64,000 bases of DNA from Aldehydirespirator sp965219165 (GTDB lineage Bacteria; Actinomycetota; Acidimicrobiia; Acidimicrobiales; Aldehydirespiratoraceae): contig CBDCMW010000002.1 of NCBI GenBank assembly GCA_965219165.1, positions 682,001 through 746,000 of the forward strand, given 5' to 3'. Positions 51,926 to 59,239 of the stretch are shown here, piece after piece. The notes under the pieces were generated by a model. It saw only the letters and a program-made list of their open reading frames with translations, searched no databases and was not told the DNA's origin. The position numbers and the translations under genes are program-made. Within the stretch, counting starts at the first letter, position 1, and each line of letters opens with the position of its first letter.

Positions 51926-53122
51926 TCAGGCGGCCATGCGCAGGAACCGGGCGGCGTTGCCCGAGAACAGCTTCTCACGCTGGACGCCTTCGGGCACGCC
52001 CCACTGGAGGGCTACTCCGGGCGAGTCGGGGAAGCGGCACTGGGCGTGGGGGAAGTCGGACTGGTACATGAGCACGCCGTCGCCGAGCACGCTCACGACG
52101 TAGTCGTAGATCTTGCGCCCCTCGTAGAGCTCGATCCCGCAGTAGACGTGGCCGGCCCGGACGTACTCCGACGGCAGCATCGACAGCTTCGGCCCCTTGC
52201 TCTTGAGGTGCCCGGACTGGCTGTCGAGGCGCAGCAGCCATTCGGGCAGCCAGCCGCAGCCGGTCTCGGAGAACCCCACCCGGAAGTTGGGGTGGCGGTC
52301 GAACACGCCCGACAGCAGCAGGTACGCCAGCCGCAGCTGGGCCCCCCAGGGATGGGCCGCGGTGCGGGCCACCACGATGTTGTCCCATACGTCGCGGTAG
52401 CCGGGGAAGTAGGGCGGCTCGTAGAAGAACGAGTGGTGCAGCAGGGGCAGGTCCGCGGCGGCCAGCGCGGCCCAGATCGGCTCGAGGTCGGGGTCGTCGA
52501 TGGGGAAGCCCTCGGCCAGAGCCAGCATGGCCGCGGTCACCGACGGTCCGTCGCCGCACTGCTCGATGTGGCGCACCGACCACTCGACGTCCTCGCCCGT
52601 GAGCAGTAGCAGGCTCTTGAGCCGGCTGGTGTCGATGGAGCAGAAGTCGGCCATGTAGCGGTGGTAGGCCTCATACAGTCCGGTGGCCACGTCGGTGGGG
52701 CACACCGTCACCGACTGGGGCCACGTTCCGGGGATCAGCAGGTGCATGTCGACGCCCTCGCGGTCCATGTCGGCGATGCGGCCCTCGGCGTTGTCGTGCC
52801 CGACGCCGTAGGTGGGGGAGTCGTCGGTCACTACCAGGCCCCGGATCTTGCCTTCCAGCGCGGCCCGGCCGCCTGCGCCCAGCTTCTCCTCGAGTTGGGA
52901 CTTCTCGCCGATCTCGCGGAGGTAGCCCCGGGGCTCGATGCTGAGGTTGGTCCAGGGGCCGTCGGGGTCACCGTATGTGAGGGGCAGTTCCACCCGGCGC
53001 TCGTAGTGGGCTAGCTCGTCGTCCCAACGGTCGAGCAGCTTCTGATCGGCGTAGCGCTTGAGGACTTCAACTGAGGGCCAGACGTGGGTGTCGGTGTCGA
53101 TGATGGTCAGTCCGTCGCGCAC
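51926..53122 (-). CDS. Amidohydrolase-2 family hydrolase or decarboxylase (ACMSD-like)
   Basis: A 398-residue TIM-barrel metal enzyme. DTDTHVWPSVEVL is the first metal site (usually DxHxH; here one His plus Asp/Thr), followed by LPLLHHSFFYEPPYFPG, FRVGFSETGCGWLPEWLLRLD, and MYQSDFPHAQCRFPDSP with the last Asp. Members decarboxylate aromatic acids or cleave C-C bonds. GTG 53122 is preceded by AGGAGG at 7 nt, decisive against longer starts. A GTATAC element lies about 70 nt upstream. First gene of the amidohydrolase/cupin/cupin/AAA run. Confidence 0.9.
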   Translation of the reverse strand: MRDGLTIIDTDTHVWPSVEVLKRYADQKLLDRWDDELAHYERRVELPLTYGDPDGPWTNLSIEPRGYLREIGEKSQLEEKLGAGGRAALEGKIRGLVVTDDSPTYGVGHDNAEGRIADMDREGVDMHLLIPGTWPQSVTVCPTDVATGLYEAYHRYMADFCSIDTSRLKSLLLLTGEDVEWSVRHIEQCGDGPSVTAAMLALAEGFPIDDPDLEPIWAALAAADLPLLHHSFFYEPPYFPGYRDVWDNIVVARTAAHPWGAQLRLAYLLLSGVFDRHPNFRVGFSETGCGWLPEWLLRLDSQSGHLKSKGPKLSMLPSEYVRAGHVYCGIELYEGRKIYDYVVSVLGDGVLMYQSDFPHAQCRFPDSPGVALQWGVPEGVQREKLFSGNAARFLRMAA

Positions 53123-53190
53123 GCGCTTCCTCCTGATTGCTACGATCGAGAGCGTCGGCATGGATGCCCGGCTCAATCGCAGCGGCCGAT

Positions 53191-53197
53191 TGTATAC
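53191..53197 (-). promoter_or_regulatory. GTATAC element upstream of the amidohydrolase operon
   Basis: Minus strand CGGTATACAATCGG, about 70 nt before GTG 53122. Confidence 0.5.
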
Positions 53198-53231
53198 CGT
53201 TTGGAATGTGAGCCTGCATCGGGCCCTGGTG

Positions 53232-53263
53232 TCCCGCTCTTGTTCGCTGCGCTCACGGGCCGC
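53232..53263. repeat. Partial copy (32 bp) of the dispersed intergenic repeat
   Basis: Identical to part of 45591-45647. It is flanked by two 14-bp direct repeats GCATCGGGCCCTGG (53216-53229 and 53262-53275), reminiscent of the bracketing seen at 45560-45690. It fills most of the gap between the amidohydrolase and the flavoenzyme gene. Confidence 0.8.
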
Positions 53264-53292
53264 ATCGGGCCCTGGCGTGGCAGGCTGATCCG

Positions 53293-54405
53293 ATGCGGGT
53301 GGTCGTGATCGGTGCCGGGATCGCGGGCGCGACTGCGGCCTGGCATCTGGCCGGGCACGCCTCGGTGGTGATGGTCGAGCGGGAGGCCCACCCCGGCGCC
53401 CACGCCACCGGCCGCTCGGCTGCCCTTCACACCGAGACTTCGGGCGCCCCGGTGGTGAGCGCGCTGGCTGCCGCCAGCCGTCCGTTCCTGGCCGAGCCGC
53501 CGCCGGGGTTCGCCGACTATCCACTGCTGTCGCCCAGGGGCCTGCTGTGGATCGCCCGCCACGGCGAGCGCCACCGGTTGGAGCACAAGGAGGCCGAGGC
53601 CGAAACGGCGGGCGTGGAGGTGCACCGCCTCGACTCGCGGCGATGCTGCGAGCTGGTCGGCGTGCTGCGCCCCGGAGCCGCGGCCGCGGGCGTCTACGAG
53701 CCCGGCGCCATGACCATCGACGTGGACGCCCTGCTGCAGGGCTTCCTGCGGGGTGCCCGCCGGCGGGGGGCCGAGCTGCACTTGGTCGCCGGGGCGGCCG
53801 CCATCGTCAAGCGCGCCGGCGGCTGGCGGGTGCAGACCGGCGGAAGGCATTGGGACTGCGACGTGGTGGTGAACGCGGCCGGCGCCTGGTGCGACTCGGT
53901 GGCCGAGCTGGCCGGGGTGGCGCCCCTGGGCCTGCGGCCCCTGCGCCGCTCGGTGTTCGTGTTCCCGCCGCCGGCCGGGGTCGACGCCGCGGCTTGGCCG
54001 ATGGTGTGGGACGTGGGCGACCGGTTCTACTTCGAGCCTGAGGGTCCGATGCTGCTCGCCTCGCCCGCTGACGAGACCCCCAGCGAGCCCTGCGACGCCC
54101 GGCCCCTGACCGAGGACATCGCCCGGGGCGTCGAGGAGTTGGAGGCGGCCACCACCCTGCAGGTGCGGGGCGTGCGCCGCACCTGGGCTGGCCTGCGCAC
54201 CTTCGCCGCCGACCGGGTGCCCGCGGCCGGCTTCGACCCGGACCATCCGGGCTTCTTCTGGCTGGCCGGCCAGGGCGGCTACGGCATCAAGACCGCCCCG
54301 GCTCTGGGGCGCCTGGCTGCGGCGCTGATCCTGGGACAGCCGCCGCCGGTGCCCGATGGGGCGGTGGATGCCTTGGATCCGGCCCGGTTCCGGGTCCTGC
54401 CCTGA
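53293..54405 (+). CDS. FAD-dependent oxidoreductase (DAO/glycine oxidase-like)
   Basis: A 370-residue flavoprotein. The N-terminal dinucleotide fold RVVVIGAGIAGATAAWHLAGHASVVMVE sets the start at ATG 53293. TGRSAALHTETSG covers the flavin; VYEPGAMTIDVDALLQGFL and DVVVNAAGAWCDSVAELAGV are the DAO-family blocks; the C-terminus FFWLAGQGGYGIKTAPALGRLAAALILG closes the FAD site. It oxidises an amine, imino acid or D-amino acid. The gene converges on the four-gene minus operon; the stops are 13 bp apart. Confidence 0.9.
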   Translation: MRVVVIGAGIAGATAAWHLAGHASVVMVEREAHPGAHATGRSAALHTETSGAPVVSALAAASRPFLAEPPPGFADYPLLSPRGLLWIARHGERHRLEHKEAEAETAGVEVHRLDSRRCCELVGVLRPGAAAAGVYEPGAMTIDVDALLQGFLRGARRRGAELHLVAGAAAIVKRAGGWRVQTGGRHWDCDVVVNAAGAWCDSVAELAGVAPLGLRPLRRSVFVFPPPAGVDAAAWPMVWDVGDRFYFEPEGPMLLASPADETPSEPCDARPLTEDIARGVEELEAATTLQVRGVRRTWAGLRTFAADRVPAAGFDPDHPGFFWLAGQGGYGIKTAPALGRLAAALILGQPPPVPDGAVDALDPARFRVLP

Positions 54406-54418
54406 AAGGCCGCGTCAG

Positions 54419-54790
54419 CTAGTCGCTCTCCGCTCGGCCTCTTGGCGGCAACTGGGTGACTTCGGCGGGATCATGGTCCTGCACGTCGTGATGGCGGCCG
54501 CTGGTGATGAGCGACCGGGCCACGGCGCGGGCTGCAAGCTCCTCCAGCTCGTCGCGCCGGGGATCGGTGAGGTAGGCCTCGACCGCGTCGCCGCTGGGGA
54601 AGGAGAGCACCAGCACGGTGTCGGGGCTGCTACGGCCGCTCGCCACCTCTCTGGCTCGGCGCTCGGCCCTCCCCCGGTGCTCGTGCACCAGCTTCAGCAG
54701 CCGTCGCACGTATTTCTCGAACTGGCGCCTCGACCCGGCCCGCCAGAGTCGGAGCGTCAGCTCTATGCGCTGCTCGGGCTCGCCGTCCAC
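54419..54790 (-). CDS. Small ABM/DUF1330-like protein
   Basis: A 123-residue alpha-beta protein: IELTLRLWRAGSRRQFEKYVRRLLKLVHEHRGR, then TVLVLSFPSGDAVEAYLTDPRRDELEELAARAVARSLI, which is the strand-helix pattern of dimeric alpha-beta-barrel proteins of DUF1330 type. The tail PPRGRAESD is encoded by a variant of the dispersed repeat. GTG 54790 stands 7 nt behind TACGGT, a leaderless arrangement, so it may have its own promoter besides read-through from the ferredoxin operon. About 120 bp of gene-free sequence lies upstream. Confidence 0.72.
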   Translation of the reverse strand: MDGEPEQRIELTLRLWRAGSRRQFEKYVRRLLKLVHEHRGRAERRAREVASGRSSPDTVLVLSFPSGDAVEAYLTDPRRDELEELAARAVARSLITSGRHHDVQDHDPAEVTQLPPRGRAESD

Positions 54791-54803
54791 GGCCCGAACC
54801 GTA
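54791..54803 (-). promoter_or_regulatory. Candidate leaderless promoter (TACGGT, N7, GTG)
   Basis: Minus-strand TACGGT (54803-54798) is 7 nt before GTG 54790. Confidence 0.4.
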
Positions 54804-54910
54804 CTTCAGGATCGGTCCGTCGCTCGGCGCGCCGCTTGGCGGCCCTGCGCCGTGCGCCGGCCCGCTCCACCGCTGACCGTTCGGATTCGATGCGCCGGCC
54901 GAGCTCGCCT

Positions 54911-55243
54911 CTAGGGGCCTCGCTTGGCGGGGAGCTCGATGAAGATCTGACCGTCGCGCACTTCCAGCGAGTAGCGGGGCTGGTAGCGCTCCCGGACCTT
55001 GCAGTAGCCGGTGGCCACCTCGTAGGCCCACTGGTGGCCGGCGCACACCAGCCGGGTGCCCAGCATCACGCCCTCGTTGAGCTTGCGGCCCCGGTGGATG
55101 CATACGTTGGACAGGGCGACCGGCTCGCCGCCGTTCCACAGCAGCAGGATCTCGTGGCGGTGCAACTGCACCACGAGCTTGCCCGCCGCGGCCAGCCGGT
55201 CGGCTGTGGCCTCGATCTCGAACCATCCCCCGGGTGCCGCCAC
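54911..55243 (-). CDS. Rieske [2Fe-2S] ferredoxin
   Basis: A 110-residue Rieske-fold protein: CIHRGRKLNEG and CAGHQWAYEVATG carry the Cys-x-His and Cys-x2-His cluster ligands. AVALSN and the closing RYSLEVRDGQIFIELP are usual strands. It is a soluble electron carrier or the small partner of an oxygenase. GTG 55243 lies 24 nt after the ferredoxin stop; no better start is in frame. Operon neighbours (PqqC-like protein and ferredoxin) imply it passes electrons to that protein. Confidence 0.9.
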   Translation of the reverse strand: MAAPGGWFEIEATADRLAAAGKLVVQLHRHEILLLWNGGEPVALSNVCIHRGRKLNEGVMLGTRLVCAGHQWAYEVATGYCKVRERYQPRYSLEVRDGQIFIELPAKRGP

Positions 55244-55266
55244 GGCCCAGCCCGCCCCCGCGTCGC

Positions 55267-55623
55267 TCAGCTGCCGCCGGAGCCGACCCAGCCCGACCGC
55301 GGTCCGCGGTCGCCGGGCTCGTCGTCGAGTCCCACCTGGTCGGGATCCCAGCTCACGGTCACGTCGCCCCCGGTGTAGGTCTGGCACGCCAGCCGGTAGC
55401 CCGCGTCCAGCAGCTCGCCCAGCCGGGCCCGTTCCCGCCGCCGGGGCGGGTCGAGGTTCTCGGCGCCCTCCTCGACCAGCAGTCGGTCGGTGCCGCAGTT
55501 GCCGCTGGCGCACTGCCACGGCACGTCGCAGTCGGCCCGGATCGCCATGCGCAGCACGTTGACCTCTTCACCCTCGGCGAACTCCACGTACTGGTCGACG
55601 GTCTTGAAGTAGATGCGCGGCAC
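55267..55623 (-). CDS. [2Fe-2S] ferredoxin with one altered cluster ligand
   Basis: A 118-residue plant/adrenodoxin-type ferredoxin. The cluster loop is usually C-x4/5-C-x2-C plus a distal Cys; here it reads DVPWQCASGNCGTDRLLVEEGAENL and RLACQTYTGG, so the third position is Asp instead of Cys, while a nearby extra Cys (ADCDVP) exists. Either Asp ligates iron or the extra Cys substitutes. The C-terminus is extended and Gly/Asp rich. ATG 55623 lies 45 nt after the PqqC-like stop. Confidence 0.85.
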   Translation of the reverse strand: MPRIYFKTVDQYVEFAEGEEVNVLRMAIRADCDVPWQCASGNCGTDRLLVEEGAENLDPPRRRERARLGELLDAGYRLACQTYTGGDVTVSWDPDQVGLDDEPGDRGPRSGWVGSGGS

Positions 55624-55668
55624 GCGGATCAGAGCCTCGGCCGTCCCGCCGCCGCTCGCTGTGCTAGG

Positions 55669-56418
55669 TCAGCCGACGAGCGCGGGCTCGCGCTCGTCTT
55701 CTTCCACCCAGGCACCGAGGTCGGGCTCGACGTAGGTCTCGTACAGCGCCTTGGTGTAGGCGAAGCGCATATCGGCCGCCTCGCGCACGAAGTGCAGGCA
55801 GCGCTGCTGCAGCTCCGGCGTGTCGGCGTACTTGAGCACGATCTGGTAGCCGCGCTCGCCGTGGATCTCGTCGGAGGTGATGTGCAGGTCGAAGAACTCG
55901 ACCTCCCACTCCGAGAACCCGTACTCCTTGATCAGCGTGGGGTACTGGGTGCGGTAGATCGACGGCACCTGAGACTCCAGGCCCACGATCAGCGCCGCCG
56001 AGGACACCACGAAGTTCTCCCGGCCCGACACGTAGTACATCCAGCCCTGCATGCCCTTGGCGAAGGGCATGGCGTTGTTGCGGTCCTGCACGTAGGCGCG
56101 GGTGCTACCGCACGCCTCGGCGAAGCGGATCAGCAGGTCAGTGTGGCGGTCGTCGCTGAGCTCCTCCTCGTACATGTTCTGCAGCAGGAAGTCTTTGGCG
56201 TCGCGGGCGTGGTCGGGCGTGTTGGCGTACATCAGGCCGAGGTAGTCGCCGAACGGGCCGATGTAGTGGTAGTGGTTGGTGGCCCAGTGCACGAAGTGCT
56301 GCTTGTGGAGCTTGCCTGTGGCCCAGGCCCGGCTGAAGGAGGCGTCCTTGGCCATGGTGCCCGAGAACGCCTGTTCGAGGGCCACCCTGAACTCGCTCGG
56401 TGACATCATGTCGGCCAT
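55669..56418 (-). CDS. PqqC-like protein (haem-oxygenase-like diiron fold), with ferredoxin partners
   Basis: A 249-residue helical protein, paralogue of the one at 495. Candidate ligands: E84-E86, H92 (DDRH), E148 (GLESQVP), H179, D183 and H186 in LHITSDEIHGERG. The first third contains HFVHWATNHYHYIGPFGDYLGLMY. Such enzymes use O2 at one or two irons, and the co-encoded ferredoxin and Rieske protein fit the need for reducing power. ATG 56418 has AGGAGC 4-9 nt upstream. An array of hairpins precedes the gene. Substrate unknown. Confidence 0.88.
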   Translation of the reverse strand: MADMMSPSEFRVALEQAFSGTMAKDASFSRAWATGKLHKQHFVHWATNHYHYIGPFGDYLGLMYANTPDHARDAKDFLLQNMYEEELSDDRHTDLLIRFAEACGSTRAYVQDRNNAMPFAKGMQGWMYYVSGRENFVVSSAALIVGLESQVPSIYRTQYPTLIKEYGFSEWEVEFFDLHITSDEIHGERGYQIVLKYADTPELQQRCLHFVREAADMRFAYTKALYETYVEPDLGAWVEEDEREPALVG

Positions 56419-56482
56419 TGACTGCTCCTGCTGTGCTGGGCTATACTGCTGTATTGATTGTTTCTGATAACTCTGCCTTTGC

Positions 56483-56602
56483 GATTGAAGGGCACCGGGG
56501 ATTGGTAGGAGCCCCCCGGTGCCCTTCAATCTTGGAATTGCCGGTGCCCTTCATTCTTGGTAGTGAAAGGGCGCCGGGGAGAGGTCGGAATCCCCGGCGC
56601 CC
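56483..56602. repeat. Array of related inverted repeats between divergent genes
   Basis: Hairpin 1: 18-bp perfect arms 56483-56500 and 56514-56531. Hairpin 2: 11-bp perfect arms 56569-56579 and 56592-56602. A fifth arm at 56541-56553 can pair with the left arm of either. All arms share GGGCACCGG or GGGCGCCGG. The array lies between the GTATAC palindrome and the PqqC-like gene, hence in the 5' leader of any transcript running leftward. Confidence 0.85.
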
Positions 56603-56605
56603 GTC

Positions 56606-56617
56606 ATTGTATACAAT
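56606..56617. promoter_or_regulatory. Perfect palindrome ATTGTATACAAT
   Basis: Twelve-bp perfect palindrome, the most symmetric GTATAC element in the window, 64 bp before the alpha/beta-hydrolase start (56681) and about 190 bp before the PqqC-like start. TATACA reads in both directions. Confidence 0.55.
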
Positions 56618-56680
56618 AGCGGGAGTACTGATCGGGCTCAAGTCGGGCCGGTTCGGCGGACGGTCCAGAGGGAGACGGCC

Positions 56681-57643
56681 GTGCACGAGACCGAGGTTGT
56701 CTTCTTCAGCGAGGGTGCCAGGCTGAGCGGGCTGCTGCGCTCGCCGGCGGAGGTCTCGGAACCGGCCCCGGCCATCGTGCAGGGACCGGGCTGGCTCGGG
56801 CTCAAGGACGCCAAGCTGTACGTGCCCTACCACGAGGCCCTCGCCGCGGCGGGTTTCCATGTCTTGATCTTCGACTACCGCGGCTTCGGCGACTCCGGCG
56901 GCGACCGGGGAATGCTGCTGCCCCAGTACCAGCTCGAGGATCTGATCAACGCGGTCACCTACCTGTGCACCCGCGACGATGTGGACGCCGACAACATCGG
57001 CGTGTTCGGCAGTGGCGGCACCGGTGGGGGCAACGCCGTGCTGCTGGCCGCGGCCGACCGCCGGGTGCGGGCCGCGGTGTCGCAGGTGCCGGTGGCCGAC
57101 GGGGAGGACTGGCTGCGCCGGATGCGCCGGGAGCACGAGTGGTACGAGTTCCTCGACCGTCTCGACGCCGACCGCCGCCGCCGGGTGCTCACCGGGGAGG
57201 GCGAGATGGTCCATCCCCGGGAGGAGATCATGGTCCCCACCCCCGAACGTCGGGCCTCGAAGGTGAAGGCCGACGTCGACGACCGGATCCCGTCGTCGGT
57301 GCCGTTGCGCTGCGCCGAGGCGATCATGGACTACCGACCCATCGACGTGGTGCACGAGGTGGCTCCGGCCGCGCTGATGATCATCGCTGTGGCCGACGAC
57401 GCCGTCACCCCCACCGACCACGCCGAGCGGCTCTACGAGCGTGCCACCGCCCCCAAGAAGCTCATCATGCAGCGCCACACCACCCACTACGCGGCCTACG
57501 AGCAGTACGGGGATGAGGTGATCCCGCAGATGGTCGACTGGTACCGCACCCACTTGACCGGCGGCGCGGTGGAAGTCCACACCAGCGCTCCCGCCGAGCC
57601 GCCCGAGCTGCTGGTGCGGGCCCCCGACGACGTCGCCGGCTAG
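56681..57643 (+). CDS. Alpha/beta-hydrolase with unusual nucleophile elbow
   Basis: A 320-residue alpha/beta-hydrolase: EGARLSGLLRSPAE opening strands, PGWLGLKDAKLYVPYHEALAAAGFHVLIFDYRGFGDSGG with the oxyanion region, then the elbow VFGSGGTGGGNAVLLAA where GxSxGG is expected. The spacing leaves no clear Ser nucleophile at the standard position. Later blocks IIAVADDAVTPTDHAERLYE and TTHYAAYEQYG supply the expected Asp and His. GTG 56681 follows GGAGACGG. The hydrolase at 57662 starts 18 nt after its stop. Confidence 0.87.
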   Translation: MHETEVVFFSEGARLSGLLRSPAEVSEPAPAIVQGPGWLGLKDAKLYVPYHEALAAAGFHVLIFDYRGFGDSGGDRGMLLPQYQLEDLINAVTYLCTRDDVDADNIGVFGSGGTGGGNAVLLAAADRRVRAAVSQVPVADGEDWLRRMRREHEWYEFLDRLDADRRRRVLTGEGEMVHPREEIMVPTPERRASKVKADVDDRIPSSVPLRCAEAIMDYRPIDVVHEVAPAALMIIAVADDAVTPTDHAERLYERATAPKKLIMQRHTTHYAAYEQYGDEVIPQMVDWYRTHLTGGAVEVHTSAPAEPPELLVRAPDDVAG

Positions 57644-57661
57644 TCCGCCCCCGCCTCGCTG

Positions 57662-59056
57662 ATGCCCGCTGGCTCTCCCCCCGTCGACCGGGTCGTGGCC
57701 GGCGGGACCGTGGTTTCCGGAGCGGGCGCCGAGCCCGCCGACGTGCTGATCGCGGGCGAGCAGATCGCGGCTATCGCCGCGCCCGGCGCCATCGCCCTGC
57801 CCGAGTCCGTCGAGCGCATCGACGCTGCTGGCAAATGGGTGCTGCCCGGCATGGTCGACGTGCACGTGCATCTGCGCGAGCCCGGCTATGTCCACAAGGA
57901 GGACATCAGTACCTGCACCGCCGCGGCCGCGGCCGGGGGAGTGACCACGGTGTTCGGGATGCCCAACCTGAACCCGGTCACCAGGACCCGTCGGCTGCTC
58001 GAGGAGCTGTTCGACCTCTACGACGCCAAGAGCATCGTCGACTGGAACCACAATCCGGTGCCCAGCGTGCTCGACGAGGTGCAGCCCATGGCCGACGCCG
58101 GGGTGGCCGCCTTCAAGATCTACATGGTGGTCGACACCGGCCGCGACTACCCCCATCCCTCGGGCACCGGCATCCACGACCACGGTCACCTGCTGCGCAT
58201 GTTCGAGGCCATCGGCCCCACCGGGCTGCCGTTCATGATCCACCCCCACGACCAGGCCATCATGGATGTCACCGAGCAGACCCACTGGGATCGGGGCGAC
58301 CGCAGCCCCGCCGCTTACGCCCAGACCCTGGCCACCCACAACGGCCTGATCTGGGACGCCGCCATCGCGGTGATCCTGCAGATGGCCGAGGCCACCGGCA
58401 CCAAGCTCCACATCGTTCACATGCAGACCGAGGGGTCGGTGGAGCTGGTGCGCCGGGCCAAGGAGCGGGGCGTGCCGGTGAGCTGCGAGGTCAACCACTG
58501 GGCGCTGTTCCTGTCGCGCTGGGCCGACATCGAGCGCCTGGGCCCCTACGCGCTGTCCTACTGGGTGCCCGACCACCACCGCGAGGCGGTGTGGGGAGCG
58601 CTCAACGACGGCACCATCGACATGCTCTCGTCGGACCACGCCCCCCACACCCGGGCCGAGAAGGAGGTCGGCTTCCAGGACTGCTGGGCCTGCCACACCG
58701 GCACCCCCGGCATCCAGGAGCAGTATCCGATGCTGCTGGACTGCTCGATGGACGGGCTGATCCCGCTCACCCGGGTGGCCGAGGTGGTGGCCGAGGAGCC
58801 GGCCCGCGAGTTCAAGCTGGCGTCCAAGGGCTTCCTGCGGCCGGGCTACGACGCCGACATCGTGATCTTCGACCCCGCCGACCAGACCCGCCACTCGGCC
58901 GACACTGTGCTGTCGAAGTGCGGCTGGACCCCCTACGACGGCCGGGTCACCAAGGGCCGCATCCATCGCACCATCGTGCGGGGACGCGACGTGTACGTCG
59001 ACCGCCGGGTGGTGGGTGAGCCCGGCTGGGGCCGCCACGCCCGTCCCACGCTGTGA
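57662..59056 (+). CDS. Dihydropyrimidinase/dihydroorotase-type cyclic amidohydrolase
   Basis: A 464-residue metal-dependent hydrolase. Metal site DVHVHLREPGYVHKED, the Lys normally carboxylated in AAFKIYMVVDTG, then FMIHPHDQAIMD, LHIVHMQTEGSVELV and DMLSSDHAPHTRAEKE with the catalytic Asp. The C-terminal sheet domain (ADIVIFDPADQTRHSA) is standard. It hydrolyses a cyclic amide such as a hydantoin, dihydropyrimidine or allantoin-like ring. ATG 57662, 18 nt after the hydrolase stop. Together with the F420 oxidoreductase this suggests N-heterocycle breakdown (inference). Confidence 0.92.
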   Translation: MPAGSPPVDRVVAGGTVVSGAGAEPADVLIAGEQIAAIAAPGAIALPESVERIDAAGKWVLPGMVDVHVHLREPGYVHKEDISTCTAAAAAGGVTTVFGMPNLNPVTRTRRLLEELFDLYDAKSIVDWNHNPVPSVLDEVQPMADAGVAAFKIYMVVDTGRDYPHPSGTGIHDHGHLLRMFEAIGPTGLPFMIHPHDQAIMDVTEQTHWDRGDRSPAAYAQTLATHNGLIWDAAIAVILQMAEATGTKLHIVHMQTEGSVELVRRAKERGVPVSCEVNHWALFLSRWADIERLGPYALSYWVPDHHREAVWGALNDGTIDMLSSDHAPHTRAEKEVGFQDCWACHTGTPGIQEQYPMLLDCSMDGLIPLTRVAEVVAEEPAREFKLASKGFLRPGYDADIVIFDPADQTRHSADTVLSKCGWTPYDGRVTKGRIHRTIVRGRDVYVDRRVVGEPGWGRHARPTL

Positions 59057-59075
59057 GAAGGGACGCGGTGAACGC

Positions 59076-59195
59076 GAATTGGCAGCATTGTGCCCCCTAT
59101 GGGGTGCGCAACGCTGCCAGTTCGGGCGCGCCCGTGCTGTGAGACGGGAATTGGCAGCATTTAGCCCCCTATGGGGTGCGCAAGGCTGCCAGTTC
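59076..59195. repeat. Two 48-bp hairpin repeats, 72-bp period
   Basis: Copies at 59076-59123 and 59148-59195 differ at four positions. Each has outer arms GAATTGGCAGC / GCTGCCAGTTC (one G-T pair) and an inner CCCC-CTAT-GGGG stem. They lie between two co-directional genes, in the gap 59057-59239, and look like REP-type elements or processing hairpins. Confidence 0.85.
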
Positions 59196-59239
59196 TGTGA
59201 TGAGGGCTTGCGAGCTGTGACTAGGACTTGGAGGACGCG

